From Thermaerobacillus caldiproteolyticus (lineage in GTDB: Bacteria > Bacillota > Bacilli > Bacillales > Anoxybacillaceae), in contig NZ_JACDUT010000013.1 of the NCBI RefSeq assembly GCF_013761245.1, positions 1 through 64,000 of the forward strand: a stretch of DNA of 64,000 bases, written 5' to 3'. The notes below the pieces were generated by a model. That model made no database searches, had not been told where the DNA came from, and was given only the letters and a program-made list of their open reading frames with translations. A program made the position numbers and the translations under genes. This document shows positions 1 to 8,817 of this stretch, in pieces (positions within the stretch are counted from its first letter, which is position 1; each line of letters starts with the position of its first letter).

Positions 1-43
1 AAAAAATTAAACAACCTGAGTCCTTATGAATATAGGACTCAGG
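1..43 (-). terminator. Intrinsic terminator (minus strand)
   Basis: A perfect 10-bp stem pairs positions 15-24 with 34-43. On the minus strand it is followed by a T-rich run (complement of the A-run at 1-6). It would stop transcripts running left out of yojF-bshB2. Confidence 0.7.
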
Positions 44-63
44 CTGCTTAAATGTTCTTTTTT

Positions 64-130
64 ATTCCTGTCTACTTGACAGGGGTCACTTCAATACAAA
101 GGTGGTCTTCCATTTGCTTTAGAATCAACA
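64..130 (-). mobile_element. Possible IS3-family terminal scar
   Basis: On the minus strand a short open tail ends at a TAG inside the motif TGACCCCTGTCAAGTAGACA. This resembles the terminal inverted repeat of IS3-family elements, which typically read TG..TGACCCC at the tip. Only the last roughly 20 codons of a possible transposase-like frame are present, and no second end was found in the window. The call rests on recalled resemblance of the terminus only. Confidence 0.28.
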
Positions 131-296
131 TTAAAGTTTAACAGAACAATAAGAAAGTGTCAGTCCCGTTCGGCTCACAGCGTGTCGGCTGCTTGAATTA
201 ACAGCTTCGCTGACACGCTTCCGGTCATCGCAGGCACAGCTAGTAGAAACAAGCATTTCTCGTTGGAAGAGGAGATACCCGCTCTCCTTACCTTTC

Positions 297-950
297 TTAA
301 TGATTCCACTTATACGTCCAAAAACGCTCTGTTTTGAGCCATTCAAGCGCGTCTTGGCCTCGTTTCGCTGCTGCTTTCATCAGTCCCTCCGTTTGCGATC
401 GATGCGCTTGGATGGCTGCGATTTTTTTGTCAATGACCGCGCTGACATCACGGACGATGTCGGGTTGTCCGAGTTCTTGTTCGCAGTTTTTCGCGAAAGC
501 GATGCAATGGACGGGCGGACGCTTTTCTAGCGGCAGGCGTTCGAGGGCGCGGATGACCGCGGCACCGCACGCGTCATGGTCGGGATGGACGCTGTAACCG
601 GGATAAAACGTAATGATCAGCGACGGATTCGTTTCAGAGATGATTGCGCCAATGTGGTCAGCAAGCATATCTTCGTCTTCAAATTCAATCGTTTTGTCTC
701 GGAAGCCGAGCAAGCGCAAATCGCGAATACCAATCGCTTGGCATGCGTCTTCTAACTCTTTTTTTCGAATGAGCGGCAGCGTTTCGCGATTGGCAAAAGG
801 CGGCGTTCCCATGTTTCTCCCCATTTCTCCAAGCGTCAGGCAAGCGTATGTAATCGGTGTTCCCTCTTCCGCGTGCAATGCTAATGTCCCAGATACACCA
901 AACGCTTCATCATCGGGATGTGGAAACACGACCAATATATGTCTTTCCAT
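297..950 (-). CDS. bshB2: Bacillithiol biosynthesis deacetylase BshB2
   Basis: A LmbE/PIG-L family zinc deacetylase of about 217 residues. The family removes acetyl from GlcNAc-malate in bacillithiol synthesis, or acts on related GlcNAc conjugates. The zinc signature HPDDE lies at residues 11-15, and a second metal/active-site stretch with HPDHD is near residue 113. I place the start at the second in-frame ATG because a GAAAGG ribosome site lies about 9 bases ahead of it and would be too close to the first ATG. It follows yojF by 18 bases, the same pair as B. subtilis yojF-yojG (bshB2), so the two are probably co-transcribed. B. subtilis has two paralogues, BshB1 and BshB2; neighbour yojF favours BshB2. 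Confidence 0.9.
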   Translation of the reverse strand: MERHILVVFPHPDDEAFGVSGTLALHAEEGTPITYACLTLGEMGRNMGTPPFANRETLPLIRKKELEDACQAIGIRDLRLLGFRDKTIEFEDEDMLADHIGAIISETNPSLIITFYPGYSVHPDHDACGAAVIRALERLPLEKRPPVHCIAFAKNCEQELGQPDIVRDVSAVIDKKIAAIQAHRSQTEGLMKAAAKRGQDALEWLKTERFWTYKWNH

Positions 951-968
951 TTTCAACATCCTTTCATT

Positions 969-1337
969 TTAAAATGGTTCATGGCTTAACTGTAACGCGA
1001 CAGCGAGTCTTCCTTCGTAATCGTGGCCTGCCAACAGCAATTGTCCTTTGTCCGTGACTTCCCAATCCGTCAAACCTTCTGCATACACCCAGCCAAAATC
1101 AAGCTTCAATCCGACGCGGTAAGGTCCTTTTCCAACAATTTTTCCGTGGCTAAAACGAATACGGCCGTTGCGAATGTAAGCCCCCGCTGAGAAAAATCCT
1201 TCATTATGGTGCGACGCATACGCTCCGTTTGTTGTTTCTAAATGTAAATACACATCTTGATTCGCAAAACGATTGAGAACAGTCTGTACTTCTTGAATGT
1301 TAATTGGCTGCAAAAAAGCTCCCTCCTCGAGCCTCAT
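969..1337 (-). CDS. yojF: YojF family protein (DUF1806)
   Basis: A 122-residue soluble protein of the DUF1806/YojF family, which has no established biochemical role. The sequence carries the family pattern of a short N-terminal helix and a beta-rich body with an ETTNGAYASH stretch. It sits directly ahead of bshB2 on the same strand, as in B. subtilis, so a link to bacillithiol metabolism is a context inference. The ATG at 1337 is preceded by a purine-rich AGGGAG site. Confidence 0.85.
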   Translation of the reverse strand: MRLEEGAFLQPINIQEVQTVLNRFANQDVYLHLETTNGAYASHHNEGFFSAGAYIRNGRIRFSHGKIVGKGPYRVGLKLDFGWVYAEGLTDWEVTDKGQLLLAGHDYEGRLAVALQLSHEPF

Positions 1338-1488
1338 TTTTTACTATTTTACATGAAAGAGGCACACAAAAGGAAACATTTCGCCTGTACGAATGTTTTT
1401 GTTTATAATAAAAAAGAAAGATATGCGAAAACGTAGCTTCATAGGTTTAGAAACTTGCACCAAAATGAGGATGAAAGAGGTGGTTTCG

Positions 1489-2259
1489 ATGAGTTTTCAT
1501 GGGGAAGGTGTAACGTTTTTAAACATAGATGGCACTTACGTTTCGCAGCAACAACTTCTTCGCATGCCGCATGAATGGATCGATTTGACGGATGTAGCTC
1601 ATACGAATTTGTATTGTGAAGCTGAGTCATTGCGTGAACTTGAAACGCGTATCCGTCAACGCACTCGAAGAGGACTTGTCTTCATCGGTAGCGGAAACTA
1701 TCATTATATTTCTTATTTGCTATTAAAAGAGATCAAGCAACCATTTACACTTGTCTTGTTTGACTACCATACTGATATCGGAACCGAGCAGGAAACGATG
1801 ATTTCGTGTGGTTCATGGGTTTCTTATGCATTAAACAATATTCCTTTACTGCAGAAAGTAATTATAATAGGACCAATATTGCAGCAACATCCTCGTTTTT
1901 CTTCTAACATCACGATCTTTCCGAATGAATATCCATTGCTTTCTCCAAAACTTCTTTTGTCCAATATTCCATCTGAGTCTGTTTATATTAGTATTGATAA
2001 AGATGTGCTTTGTCGCGATGAAGCGGTGACAAATTGGGAACAAGGAACGATGACATTATCGTCTTTACTGGCATGTCTACATCAGCTGCTGTCTTACAAA
2101 CGGGTAGTCGGTGTTGATGTGTGCGGTGAGTATCCGCAAGCTTCAATTGATGTGCTCCATCCGGTTTGCCGTGAAGCAAATCGAAAAAACGAGCATGCGA
2201 ACTTGCACATTGCAGAAACGTGTCTGCAACATGTTGCATCACATCCGCGCTTTGCCTAA
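1489..2259 (+). CDS. Arginase/ureohydrolase-fold family protein
   Basis: A 256-residue protein with the metal-binding pattern of the arginase/agmatinase superfamily: FDYHTD at residues 91-96 (DxHxD) and SIDKD at 168-172 (SxDxD). A glycine-rich GSGN segment near residue 68 replaces the usual GGDHS. The first and last metal motifs are kept, but several arginase signature residues differ, so the substrate is unknown and arginase activity should not be assumed. The ATG at 1489 is chosen because it follows GAGGTGG; longer upstream in-frame starts lack a ribosome site. It is a single gene ended by a clear terminator. Confidence 0.75.
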   Translation: MSFHGEGVTFLNIDGTYVSQQQLLRMPHEWIDLTDVAHTNLYCEAESLRELETRIRQRTRRGLVFIGSGNYHYISYLLLKEIKQPFTLVLFDYHTDIGTEQETMISCGSWVSYALNNIPLLQKVIIIGPILQQHPRFSSNITIFPNEYPLLSPKLLLSNIPSESVYISIDKDVLCRDEAVTNWEQGTMTLSSLLACLHQLLSYKRVVGVDVCGEYPQASIDVLHPVCREANRKNEHANLHIAETCLQHVASHPRFA

Positions 2260-2276
2260 TATCATTCTCACGCATT

Positions 2277-2319
2277 AAGCCCGGTCTTTTGCTTAAAAAG
2301 AAAAACCGGGCTTTTTTTT
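2277..2319 (+). terminator. Intrinsic terminator after the arginase-fold gene
   Basis: A 9-bp GC-rich stem (AAGCCCGGT with ACCGGGCTT) is followed by eight T residues. Confidence 0.9.
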
Positions 2320-2342
2320 GTAAACGTGCGAAGGATAGTATA

Positions 2343-2615
2343 TCAATAAATGATCCGAAATGTTTTTTCATTAGGGATGGGGGTGATGTCTTTTATTTCG
2401 ATATTTGTTACTTTCGCAAACGGCGATCCTTCGTGCAGTTTTTCAATAAAGGATTGAATGGCTTCTTCGTTACCTTGTACCTCTAATTCCACTGTTCCGC
2501 TCTCATTATTTTTGACCCAGCCAGTTAACTGTCGTTTTGTGGCTTCGTATTGAGTAAAGTAGCGAAAGCCGACCCCTTGAACACGACCGTCAACGATGGC
2601 ATGCAACCGTCTCAT
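2343..2615 (-). CDS. acyP: Acylphosphatase
   Basis: A 90-residue acylphosphatase, the usual family length. It hydrolyses the carboxyl-phosphate bond of acyl phosphates in the cytosol. The signature GRVQGVGFR ends with the phosphate-binding Arg18, and catalytic Asn36 sits in WVKN. The start follows AAGGAGG by about 8 bases. The frame stays open upstream, but that extension overlaps the divergent DUF4397 gene and has no ribosome site. It is monocistronic. Confidence 0.93.
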   Translation of the reverse strand: MRRLHAIVDGRVQGVGFRYFTQYEATKRQLTGWVKNNESGTVELEVQGNEEAIQSFIEKLHEGSPFAKVTNIEIKDITPIPNEKTFRIIY

Positions 2616-2717
2616 TTTCGTTTCCTCCTTGCATTTCTTTACAAAAATCATACAACAGCCCAAGCTATTTTGCATACGTTGAATACGTGAAACGATATTG
2701 AGTTTGACGGAGGGAAG

Positions 2718-3482
2718 ATGATGCATCATCAAGAAAAAGCCACCGGTATGTACGCGCAAAAAGCGGTGATGTATGATTTGCTGGCTTGCTATTATAAATA
2801 CCGTGATCCTCAAAAGCATATGATGTATTACCAAAAGCATTACGAATATATGAAAAAGTTCATGGAAGCGTACCATGAGCGTGAACAAGATGAAGATGTA
2901 AAAACGGCGATGGTCCGCGTATTCCATGCGTCACCAACCGCAACAGCAGTCGATGTGTATGTGAATGGACAAAAAATTCTTCAAGGATTCAAATATAAAC
3001 AAATAAGCCAATACGTCAAAGTTCCGACCGGAGAATATCGAATTGAAATTTATCCATCCGGACAAACAGATCGCCCTGTACTCAGGCAAACTGTCTATAT
3101 TTTACCAAGCTTGCGTTATACACTTACTGTCATTGATACAGTCGATCGGTTGCGGTTATTTTCATTTTTTGACAACCCATACGTATCGTATGGAGAAACG
3201 AAAGTGAGATTTGCTCATTTATCTCCTAACGCCCCGGCAGTTGATATCACGGTGAAAGGGAGAGATGTGCTGTTTGACAATGTACGTTACAGACAAGTAA
3301 CCGATTATAAAAAAGTACCAGTGAATGAACGGTTAGACTTAGAAGTGCGTCTAGCAGAAACGAGTGAAGTCGTCTTACTGGTACCAAATGTGCGATTTGG
3401 CGCAAATAAATCATACACAATTGCGGCAACAGGATTAGTGAAAGGATCACCAGAATTAAAAGTAGTCTTAATGGAAGAATAG
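2718..3482 (+). CDS. DUF4397 domain-containing protein
   Basis: A 254-residue protein with two tandem immunoglobulin-like DUF4397 units. The first starts near residue 66 (VRVFHASPTATAVDVYVNG) and the second near 162 (VRFAHLSPNAPAVDI). In front is a charged, His/Tyr-rich helical segment of about 60 residues. There is no signal peptide, unlike many secreted DUF4397 proteins. Function is unknown; the fold suggests binding or a surface/spore structural role, which is inference. GGAGGG precedes the ATG pair at 2718/2721. The gene converges on the cys operon. Confidence 0.8.
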   Translation: MMHHQEKATGMYAQKAVMYDLLACYYKYRDPQKHMMYYQKHYEYMKKFMEAYHEREQDEDVKTAMVRVFHASPTATAVDVYVNGQKILQGFKYKQISQYVKVPTGEYRIEIYPSGQTDRPVLRQTVYILPSLRYTLTVIDTVDRLRLFSFFDNPYVSYGETKVRFAHLSPNAPAVDITVKGRDVLFDNVRYRQVTDYKKVPVNERLDLEVRLAETSEVVLLVPNVRFGANKSYTIAATGLVKGSPELKVVLMEE

Positions 3483-3550
3483 GTGAAGGTGAGGACAGTG
3501 AATGAAAGTGTCCTCGTTATTAGTATGAAGGAATTACATGTTGATAGTGA

Positions 3551-3590
3551 AAAAGAACAAGGATATCTGAAACGTCAGACACCCTTGTTG
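3551..3590 (-). terminator. Terminator of the cys operon
   Basis: On the minus strand AACAAGG pairs with CCTTGTT around an inner TCTGA/TCAGA hairpin, followed by TCTTTTTC. It overlaps the last codons of sirB. Confidence 0.65.
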
Positions 3591-4321
3591 ACTAGGAGCA
3601 GCCTGTTCACTTTTTCTTTCACAATTTCTTCAAGGAGGGGATGGTACCCTAAATAGTTGCATAAAATCCATTGTTTGTTGGACGACGAAAGGGAACGGAG
3701 CTTTGTTTCGATTGTTTTCATTAATACACCCGTAAATAATAAATAAGGAACGACGAAAATGTTTTTGTACGAAGAGCGACTTGCTTCGCGCAAACCATCT
3801 TGAAGAGATGGTCGAATGGCGGCTAAAAAGCATACATCGACACGCGGAACATTTGTTTTTTCTTGAAGCAATTGTGCGATAGTGGCGATATCTCGCCTTG
3901 TATCAGGGTCGCTGCTGCCTCGCCCGACAAGAAGAATCATTGCATCATCATCGGGCGATACGGATTGCTCAGCGATTCGTTCGGTTACAATTTGTATCAT
4001 TTTTTCATGGACGCCGAATGGCTCGCCTAGAATGATATCAAGATGAGGATAGCGCTGTTGAGCTTTTTTGATTTCTTCTGGAATATCGTGTTTGGCGTGT
4101 CCTGCTGCCAAAAGCAAGACAGGAATGACGGCGATGCGTGTCGCTCCCTTATGGACGCATAGATCAATTCCAGTTGCAATATCCGGTTCCGTCAGTTCAA
4201 TGAAGCATGTCTCTTGAATCGAAATATCGATGTTCGCTTGACATCGTTTTACAAATGCAATTGCTTCTTCACAGGCTTTCGCAATGCGACTGCCATGGCA
4301 AACGTATAATACGGCTTGCAT
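3575..4321 (-). CDS. sirB: Sirohydrochlorin ferrochelatase SirB
   Basis: A 248-residue CbiX/SirB-family chelatase (B. subtilis YlnE) that inserts Fe2+ into sirohydrochlorin to make siroheme, the cofactor of the sulfite reductase encoded upstream. The N-terminal half starts with the metal-site pattern CHGSR at residues 8-12 and has a second conserved His in AAGHAKHDI. The C-terminal half repeats the fold (LLVGRGSSDPD). It is the last gene of the operon, 11 bases after sumT. The B. subtilis order continues to sirC (ylnF), but here transcription ends after sirB. Confidence 0.92.
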   Translation of the reverse strand: MQAVLYVCHGSRIAKACEEAIAFVKRCQANIDISIQETCFIELTEPDIATGIDLCVHKGATRIAVIPVLLLAAGHAKHDIPEEIKKAQQRYPHLDIILGEPFGVHEKMIQIVTERIAEQSVSPDDDAMILLVGRGSSDPDTRRDIATIAQLLQEKTNVPRVDVCFLAAIRPSLQDGLREASRSSYKNIFVVPYLLFTGVLMKTIETKLRSLSSSNKQWILCNYLGYHPLLEEIVKEKVNRLLLVNKGV

Positions 4322-4332
4322 GATGCACCTCG

Positions 4333-5112
4333 TTAAAATGCTTCGTTAGCTAGTGGTTGTTGTTGCAGTAATAGTTGTTCAAACCATTGGATTTTTTCTC
4401 GCAATGTGACAACTTCTCCAATAATAATCATGCTTGGATTTTTGATTTGGTGTTCGTTGACGACTTCGACAACCGTACCAAGCGTGGCAGTCACTGTCCG
4501 CTGTTCAAGTAATGTTCCCCATTGGATAACGGCCACCGGAGTTGTAGGTGATTTTCCATATTTCATCAACTGGTCACGAATGTATGGAAGGTTACTGATT
4601 CCCATATAAATTGCTAACGTATCGATGCCTTTTGCAAGGCTTTCCCATTTTATTTCTTCATGGCTTCCGTCTCGCTTATGCCCCGTAATGAAGGCAACGC
4701 TTGAGCTGAAATCGCGATGGGTAACAGGAATGCCGGCGTAAGCAGCTGCTGCAATCCCGGAGGTAATACCAGGAACGATTTCAAACTCAATGCCGTGTTT
4801 CACAAGTGCTTCTGCTTCCTCACCGCCTCTGCCGAATACGAATGGATCGCCCCCTTTTAAGCGAACGACTGTTTTTCCTTTTTTTGCATGATGGATAAGA
4901 AAATGATTGATTGTCTCCTGTTGCATCGTATGATAGCCTGGCAGCTTTCCGCAAAAAATGAGTTCCGCTTCCTTTTTGGCGTATGCTAACAATTCCTCAT
5001 TAATGAGACGATCGTATAAAATGACATCGGCTTGTTGGATATATTTGAGTCCTTTCACGGTAATGAGTTCCGGATCGCCAGGACCAGCTCCTACCAAATA
5101 CACTTTGCCCAT
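4333..5112 (-). CDS. sumT: Uroporphyrinogen-III C-methyltransferase
   Basis: A 259-residue SAM-dependent methyltransferase (SUMT/CobA type, B. subtilis YlnD) that methylates uroporphyrinogen III twice to give precorrin-2. The N-terminal family signature VGAGPGDPELITVKG lies at residues 6-20 and the second signature RLKGGDPFVFGRGGEE near residue 83. It is the single-domain form without the CysG dehydrogenase/chelatase half. In this operon it supplies siroheme for Sir. It is called cobA or ylnD in some annotations. Confidence 0.93.
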   Translation of the reverse strand: MGKVYLVGAGPGDPELITVKGLKYIQQADVILYDRLINEELLAYAKKEAELIFCGKLPGYHTMQQETINHFLIHHAKKGKTVVRLKGGDPFVFGRGGEEAEALVKHGIEFEIVPGITSGIAAAAYAGIPVTHRDFSSSVAFITGHKRDGSHEEIKWESLAKGIDTLAIYMGISNLPYIRDQLMKYGKSPTTPVAVIQWGTLLEQRTVTATLGTVVEVVNEHQIKNPSMIIIGEVVTLREKIQWFEQLLLQQQPLANEAF

Positions 5113-5137
5113 CTTCGTTCAGCCCTTTCCTTTTCGA

Positions 5138-5353
5138 TTAACGGCGGGGTTCACGATAGACAATGAACCCACTGCCGCGACGAATCGGTTTTTTTTCATG
5201 AAGAGAAATATCAATAAAGTCAGGTATTTTTAAAAAATGTTTTTCTAGTTCTACTTCAACGAGACGAAACGCTTGTTCATCATCGTGTGCCGCAATGACC
5301 ACGTAAATGATGTCTGTTTGGGTTGTTACTTCAAACCGATAAAGATTCATCAT
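5138..5353 (-). CDS. DUF3906 family protein
   Basis: A 71-residue protein of the DUF3906 family, found in Bacillaceae sulfate assimilation operons. It starts with a YRFEV beta strand and carries an EKHFLKIPDFIDISLHEKK segment typical of the family. It lies 9 bases after sir and 26 bases before sumT. The biochemical role is unknown; constant linkage to sulfite reductase and siroheme genes suggests an accessory function. Confidence 0.8.
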   Translation of the reverse strand: MMNLYRFEVTTQTDIIYVVIAAHDDEQAFRLVEVELEKHFLKIPDFIDISLHEKKPIRRGSGFIVYREPRR

Positions 5354-5361
5354 TTCTACCT

Positions 5362-6987
5362 TTAAGCAACAGTGCTTAGTTGTTGTAAAATGCGGTCTAA
5401 CTCAATTTGTAGAGTCTCTAAGCCGACACGATCAAGATAGTCTAAAAACGCTTCGCCCGGTAGTTTTGTTTCTTTGAAATAGGTTAGTAGTTGTAAAAGT
5501 ACTTCTGGAAGTTGTTCGGCGTCAACTTTCCCTTTTAATTTTTCGTTGAATTTGCCTCCGTTTCGTAATGTACCGCCGACGTAAATTTCGAAAGCTTCAA
5601 CCATACCTTTGTCCTTTGTCTTCATTTTAATTCCTTGCAAGCCGATGTCGCCGATTTGTCGCTGACCGCATGAGTTTGGACAACCGACCATATGGATCCG
5701 TACCGGAACATCAAGCTCCAGATGGTCATCTAAATATTCCGCAATGCGCCGCATACGCTCTTTTGTTTCAACGATTGCTAAGTTACAAAACTCTATGCCA
5801 GTACAAGAGACGGAATAACCGACGAACTTTTTGGGACGAATGGTAATCCGCTTAAATACTTTTTCTTGTAGCACCGCATCGACATTTTTATCTGGAATAT
5901 TCGGAATAATTAAGTTTTGCGAGTTACAGAAACGAACTTCGCCGTTACCGTATTGACGGGTGATTCTCGCAATCTCAAACACTTCATCCGCGCTTAAGCG
6001 GCCGACCGGTACGTTAAAGCCGATATAGTTGAGCCCTTGCTGTTTTTGTGGATGAACGCCGTAGAAGTATCCTGCGTTCCAGCCTTTTTGCACATCTTCT
6101 CCCTTAGATGGAAGCGGACCAGTGAGTTCGAGAAGCTTTTCTTTAAATTTTTCGACGCCCCAGTCAGCGACAAGGAATTTGAGGCGGGCGCGATGGCGTT
6201 TTTCGCGATAACCGTAGTCACGGAAAATGGTTGTTACAGCGATCGCCACATCTTTCACTCGATCCGGTGTCACGAAGACATCAAGTGTTTGTGCAAGATG
6301 TGGAGCGGATGATAAACCGCCGCCTACTTTGACATGGAAGCCGAGTGTTTCTTTTCCGTCAATCACTTTTTTCGCCGGCGTAAACGAAAGGCAATGAATC
6401 TCGGCATTGGCCGTATTATAGACGTTTGCGCTGATGGATATTTTATATTTGCGCGGTAAGTTTGAGAAATCCTCATTATGTTGGAAAAACTCGTATACCT
6501 CCCGAACGATTTCTCTTGTATCGAACAGCTCATCTGGGTCGATACCAGCGATCGGGTTGCCAACGATATTGCGGGTAATGTCACCACAGGCGCCGGCAGT
6601 GGACAACCCAACCCGTTTTAATCGATCGAAAATGTCAGGAATTTGCTCGATTTGCAGCCAGTGAAATTGAACAGCCTGACGGGCTGTAATGTCAAACAGG
6701 CCACGACCGTAATCACGGGCGATTCCTGCTAATGTTTCTAGTTGTTCGTTATTTAAAATGCCGGAAGGGACGCAAACACGCATCATAAAGTAGCCAGCTT
6801 CTTTTGGGCGCTGCAAGTAGAGACCCGCCCATTTAAAATAATCCCATTCCTCTTGCGGAATGGATGCGAACCCATGTTCAGCATAGTATGGAATGTCTTC
6901 GAAAATTTTTAGACCATCTTTTTGTAATTTTCTCAACTCCGTTTTGTTTAAATTTGGATTGTTGGCCCATACTTTTTCATATGCCAT
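5362..6987 (-). CDS. sir: Ferredoxin-type assimilatory sulfite/nitrite reductase
   Basis: A 541-residue single-chain siroheme/[4Fe-4S] reductase with two ferredoxin-like half domains and two NIR_SIR domains. The cluster and siroheme ligands are visible as CTGIEFC near residue 405 and GCPNSC near 446. The protein has no flavin domain, so electrons probably come from ferredoxin. Sulfite rather than nitrite is inferred as substrate from the surrounding sat-cysC-cysH and siroheme genes. B. subtilis uses the two-subunit CysJI enzyme elsewhere, so this operon differs from it. The start ATG abuts the cysC stop. Confidence 0.9.
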   Translation of the reverse strand: MAYEKVWANNPNLNKTELRKLQKDGLKIFEDIPYYAEHGFASIPQEEWDYFKWAGLYLQRPKEAGYFMMRVCVPSGILNNEQLETLAGIARDYGRGLFDITARQAVQFHWLQIEQIPDIFDRLKRVGLSTAGACGDITRNIVGNPIAGIDPDELFDTREIVREVYEFFQHNEDFSNLPRKYKISISANVYNTANAEIHCLSFTPAKKVIDGKETLGFHVKVGGGLSSAPHLAQTLDVFVTPDRVKDVAIAVTTIFRDYGYREKRHRARLKFLVADWGVEKFKEKLLELTGPLPSKGEDVQKGWNAGYFYGVHPQKQQGLNYIGFNVPVGRLSADEVFEIARITRQYGNGEVRFCNSQNLIIPNIPDKNVDAVLQEKVFKRITIRPKKFVGYSVSCTGIEFCNLAIVETKERMRRIAEYLDDHLELDVPVRIHMVGCPNSCGQRQIGDIGLQGIKMKTKDKGMVEAFEIYVGGTLRNGGKFNEKLKGKVDAEQLPEVLLQLLTYFKETKLPGEAFLDYLDRVGLETLQIELDRILQQLSTVA

Positions 6988-7593
6988 TTATGACTCCCCC
7001 TTAATAAAATGTCGATCGCGCAAGTACGCAATCACTTTATTTACACATTCCTCAATGGAGTGAAGGTGTGTTTCAATCGTTAATTCGGGTGAAACCGGCT
7101 CTTCGTATGGTGAATCAATGCCGGTAAAATCGCGGATTTCACCGTTTCGAGCTTTTTTATACAGCCCTTTTGGATCACGTTTTTCACACTCTTCCAGTGG
7201 GCATTTCACATAAATTTCAATAAACTCATTATTCTCAACTAAACTGCGAACGAGTTCCCGGTCTTGTGCAAAAGGAGAGATGAAAGCCGTTAAGACGAAT
7301 TGACCGCTATCGACGAATAGTTTGGCGACTTCGCCGATACGGCGAATGTTTTCAGTACGGTCTTTGGCAGAAAAACCTAAGTCTTTATTTAAGCCGTGCC
7401 GAATATTATCTCCGTCTAATACGTAATTTTGAATGCCAAGCTCAAATAGTTTTTTCGAGACAGCGTTGGCCACGGTGGATTTACCGGAGCCGGAAAGGCC
7501 TGTAAACCATAAAACGCAGCTATGATGACCGTTTCGCTTTCGCCGGTCTTCTTTTGTAATTGTGGTGTGATGCCAGACAATGTTCGTGCTCAA
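6988..7593 (-). CDS. cysC: Adenylyl-sulfate kinase
   Basis: A 201-residue APS kinase that phosphorylates adenylyl sulfate to PAPS with ATP. The P-loop GLSGSGKST is at residues 33-41. The APS-binding [16 protein letters not shown] segment and the lid region with FTGIDSPYE follow in family order. It sits 13 bases after sat and directly before sir, consistent with one polycistronic message. Confidence 0.95.
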   Translation of the reverse strand: MSTNIVWHHTTITKEDRRKRNGHHSCVLWFTGLSGSGKSTVANAVSKKLFELGIQNYVLDGDNIRHGLNKDLGFSAKDRTENIRRIGEVAKLFVDSGQFVLTAFISPFAQDRELVRSLVENNEFIEIYVKCPLEECEKRDPKGLYKKARNGEIRDFTGIDSPYEEPVSPELTIETHLHSIEECVNKVIAYLRDRHFIKGES

Positions 7594-7606
7594 TGTAGCT
7601 CCCCCT

Positions 7607-8767
7607 TTAATGAGTAGAATGGGAAACGGCTTCGCGTTGCTGTAATCCCTTTATGAGTACTTGAACAACTTCAGGGCGGCTGAATGTGCTTGGAGGTACT
7701 TGGCCGTTCCGCAACATTTCGCGCACTTTGGTTCCGGATAAAATGACATGGTATTCACGGTCATGCGGGCATGTTTTCGTTGATGCCATCGCTTCGCATT
7801 TCGTGCAATAAAAGCTATGTTCAAAAAATAGCGGAGTAATGCCGAGCTCTTCTTGTGTGAAATTCAAGAAAATTTTTTGGGCATCATATGTCCCATAATA
7901 GTTGCCGACACCGGCATGGTCGCGTCCGACGATGAAATGGGTGCAGCCAAAGTTTTTGCGTACCATCGCGTGGAAAATCGCTTCGCGTGGTCCGGCGTAG
8001 CGCATCGCTGCTTGGAAGACGCCAAGAAAAACTCGGTCTTTCGGATAATAGTTTTCGAGTAACACTTGATAGCTTTCCATACGAATATCGGCCGGAATGT
8101 CATCGGATTTCGTTTCACCGACCAGTGGATTTAAAAATAAACCATCAACAGTTTCAAGGGCGCATTTTTGAATATACTCGTGAGCTCGATGGACTGGGTT
8201 TCTGGTTTGGAAGCCGACGACGGTTTTCCAGCCAAGTTCGGCAAAATGCTTTCGTGTTTCCACTGGGTCGAAATAGAATTGAGCAAATTTGCCTTTATTA
8301 GTGCGTTTGACAAGGGTTATAGGCCCGCCGACATACACGTTCGGTTTTTCAAATAATTTCTTTACGCCTGGATGATTTAAGTCATCGGTTTTGTAGACAA
8401 GGAGCGCTTCTTTTTGTTTATCCGGTTGATAAATTTCTTGAACCTCGATGACTCCGTATACGTCGCCATCATAAACAAGCTTTACCGTTTCGCCGACGGA
8501 GAGCTCTTTTGCCTTTTCTTCGTTGATGGCAAGCGTAATCGGAATGCTCCAAACGGTACCGTCAGCAAGGCGCATCGTTTCAACGACTGCATTGTAATCT
8601 TCTTTTCTTAAAAATCCGGTAAGCGGGCTATAGCCACCGATTCCGATCAGTTCAAGATCGCTTAGTTCTGCGTTGCTGAGCGGAATTTCTTTGTGAAGGG
8701 AGTCAATAGGATAATCGGGATTCCAACGGTTGATTAATGTTCCTCCATGTGGAATGCTTACGCTCAT
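7607..8767 (-). CDS. sat: Sulfate adenylyltransferase
   Basis: A 386-residue homo-oligomeric ATP sulfurylase that activates sulfate to APS. The nucleotide-binding motif [11 protein letters not shown] and the GRDHAGVG loop are present. A Cys/His group near the C terminus ([16 protein letters not shown]) matches the zinc-ribbon-like insert of bacterial and archaeal Sat proteins. Length is normal for the single-domain bacterial form. It is the fourth gene of the operon. Confidence 0.95.
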   Translation of the reverse strand: MSVSIPHGGTLINRWNPDYPIDSLHKEIPLSNAELSDLELIGIGGYSPLTGFLRKEDYNAVVETMRLADGTVWSIPITLAINEEKAKELSVGETVKLVYDGDVYGVIEVQEIYQPDKQKEALLVYKTDDLNHPGVKKLFEKPNVYVGGPITLVKRTNKGKFAQFYFDPVETRKHFAELGWKTVVGFQTRNPVHRAHEYIQKCALETVDGLFLNPLVGETKSDDIPADIRMESYQVLLENYYPKDRVFLGVFQAAMRYAGPREAIFHAMVRKNFGCTHFIVGRDHAGVGNYYGTYDAQKIFLNFTQEELGITPLFFEHSFYCTKCEAMASTKTCPHDREYHVILSGTKVREMLRNGQVPPSTFSRPEVVQVLIKGLQQREAVSHSTH

Positions 8768-8817
8768 TTTTCATTCCTCCTAGTATATTATTCGTATTGG
8801 ATAACTATGCTTTACTA

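Noticed and set aside
131-346. 71-codon minus-strand open frame downstream of bshB2
   Set aside because: It overlaps the 3' end of bshB2 in another frame, has no ribosome site and no family features.
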